From Callipepla californica brunnescens (taxonomy: Eukaryota; Chordata; Aves; Galliformes; Odontophoridae): DNA of 64,000 nt. Below, in pieces: positions 63,375 to 64,000 of this stretch. Both the position numbers and the translations under genes were made by a program. The stretch is taken from contig JALIRH010000004.1 in the NCBI GenBank assembly GCA_023055505.1, forward strand, positions 14,193,368-14,257,367, in the 5' to 3' direction. The stretch's first letter is position 1. Each line of letters opens with the position of its first letter. Under the pieces are notes generated by a model that was not told where the DNA came from, searched no databases, and saw only the letters and a list, made by a program, of their open reading frames with translations.

Positions 63375-64000
63375 GAAGCCCCTTAAGTCTGCTGCATGTC
63401 CCACATTTGGGAACTGCAAAGTTTTTTTCTGTTGTCTACTCCATTGTATCTGACAATATAATTCTTTATTGGCTAACATAATCCTTTATTCCTTCAAGCT
63501 GTCAAGGAAATGAAAAAAACGCTTTTTTTTTTGTTAAGAAAAGTCCTACGAACATGTGAAAAAATCCTAAATAAACAAAACCTTGTAAAAAGAAGTTTGG
63601 GAGATTTATACAATGATAAATATATAACCAAGCAATTTCCATTCGGTCACAGAAATAGAATGCTTTAAAATCTATGTTAGTTCTTAAAATTAATAAATGT
63701 ATAACTAGTTGTAAAAAAAAAAGTGCCTGTTTATATATATGGGTGTGTGTGTGTATGAAGTGTGAGAGAGAATATATTTGAGTTATTTATATGAGTATTT
63801 AATTGTGCATACTCAAAAACAGCATCATTTTTACTTAGGCTTTTTATAATAGAAGTAAAGTTTACTAGAAAGGAAATAAAAGATGATTGACAGACATTTT
63901 TATTGTCCAAGAGTTTTGAAATGTTGACTGTAAATAAGATGCAGTATTATGAAAACAACTTCATGAATAAATTATTAAGTTGTTTTACAACCACCAATTG
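63375..64000. other. No gene recognised; short (GT)n
   Basis: AT-rich DNA with a TA/GT repeat at 63731-63756. Confidence 0.5.

Noticed and set aside
1..64000. CRISPR arrays, tRNA, rRNA, operons, prokaryotic defence genes
   Set aside because: None of these signatures is present. The repeat families and composition are those of a bird nuclear genome.

Overview
The window looks like AT-rich, gene-poor vertebrate nuclear DNA, almost certainly from a bird and most likely a galliform such as chicken. The evidence is the repeat content. There are CR1 LINE fragments ending in the avian TTCTATGATTCTATGA-type 3' repeat, two pieces of a Galluhop-type mariner, and a solo retroviral LTR. No SINE-rich mammalian pattern, bacterial gene packing or operons are seen. 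The species call is inference from repeat families I recognise; no database was searched.

Layout. 1-3385 is single-copy sequence with nothing recognisable. 3386-3914 is an internally deleted mariner, and 12053-12160 is the end of a second copy. 16964-17455 is a solo LTR of an endogenous retrovirus. 22445-23332 and 28184-29130 are two long CR1 fragments on the minus strand that still encode decayed reverse-transcriptase C-terminal regions. Shorter CR1 pieces lie at 26051-26255, 36236-36530, 37188-37340, 44348-44437, 57364-57428, 62314-62672 and 63313-63374. Simple repeats are scattered throughout, including a (CA)n, a run of 20 G, a run of 25 A and two G/C-rich quadruplex-prone tracts. A 21-bp-period minisatellite lies at 57959-58280.

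Genes. No gene could be identified by family. Several stretches have the form of spliced coding exons (polypyrimidine acceptor, open frame, GT donor). Two sets have mutually compatible splice phases: one on the plus strand (23811-35206) and one on the minus strand (8734 down to 4402). A two-exon block ending in an AATAAA signal lies at 55674-56220 on the plus strand. A rough estimate says several acceptor-donor pairs with an open frame are expected by chance in 128 kb of strand, so these are hypotheses at low confidence. The window is best read as intronic or intergenic DNA of a large avian chromosome.

The least ordinary region is 57.7-58.6 kb. There, a hydrophobic-segment reading frame on the minus strand is followed by a 21-bp repeat that, read on the same strand, gives charged seven-residue units. 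No exciting new system could be demonstrated.
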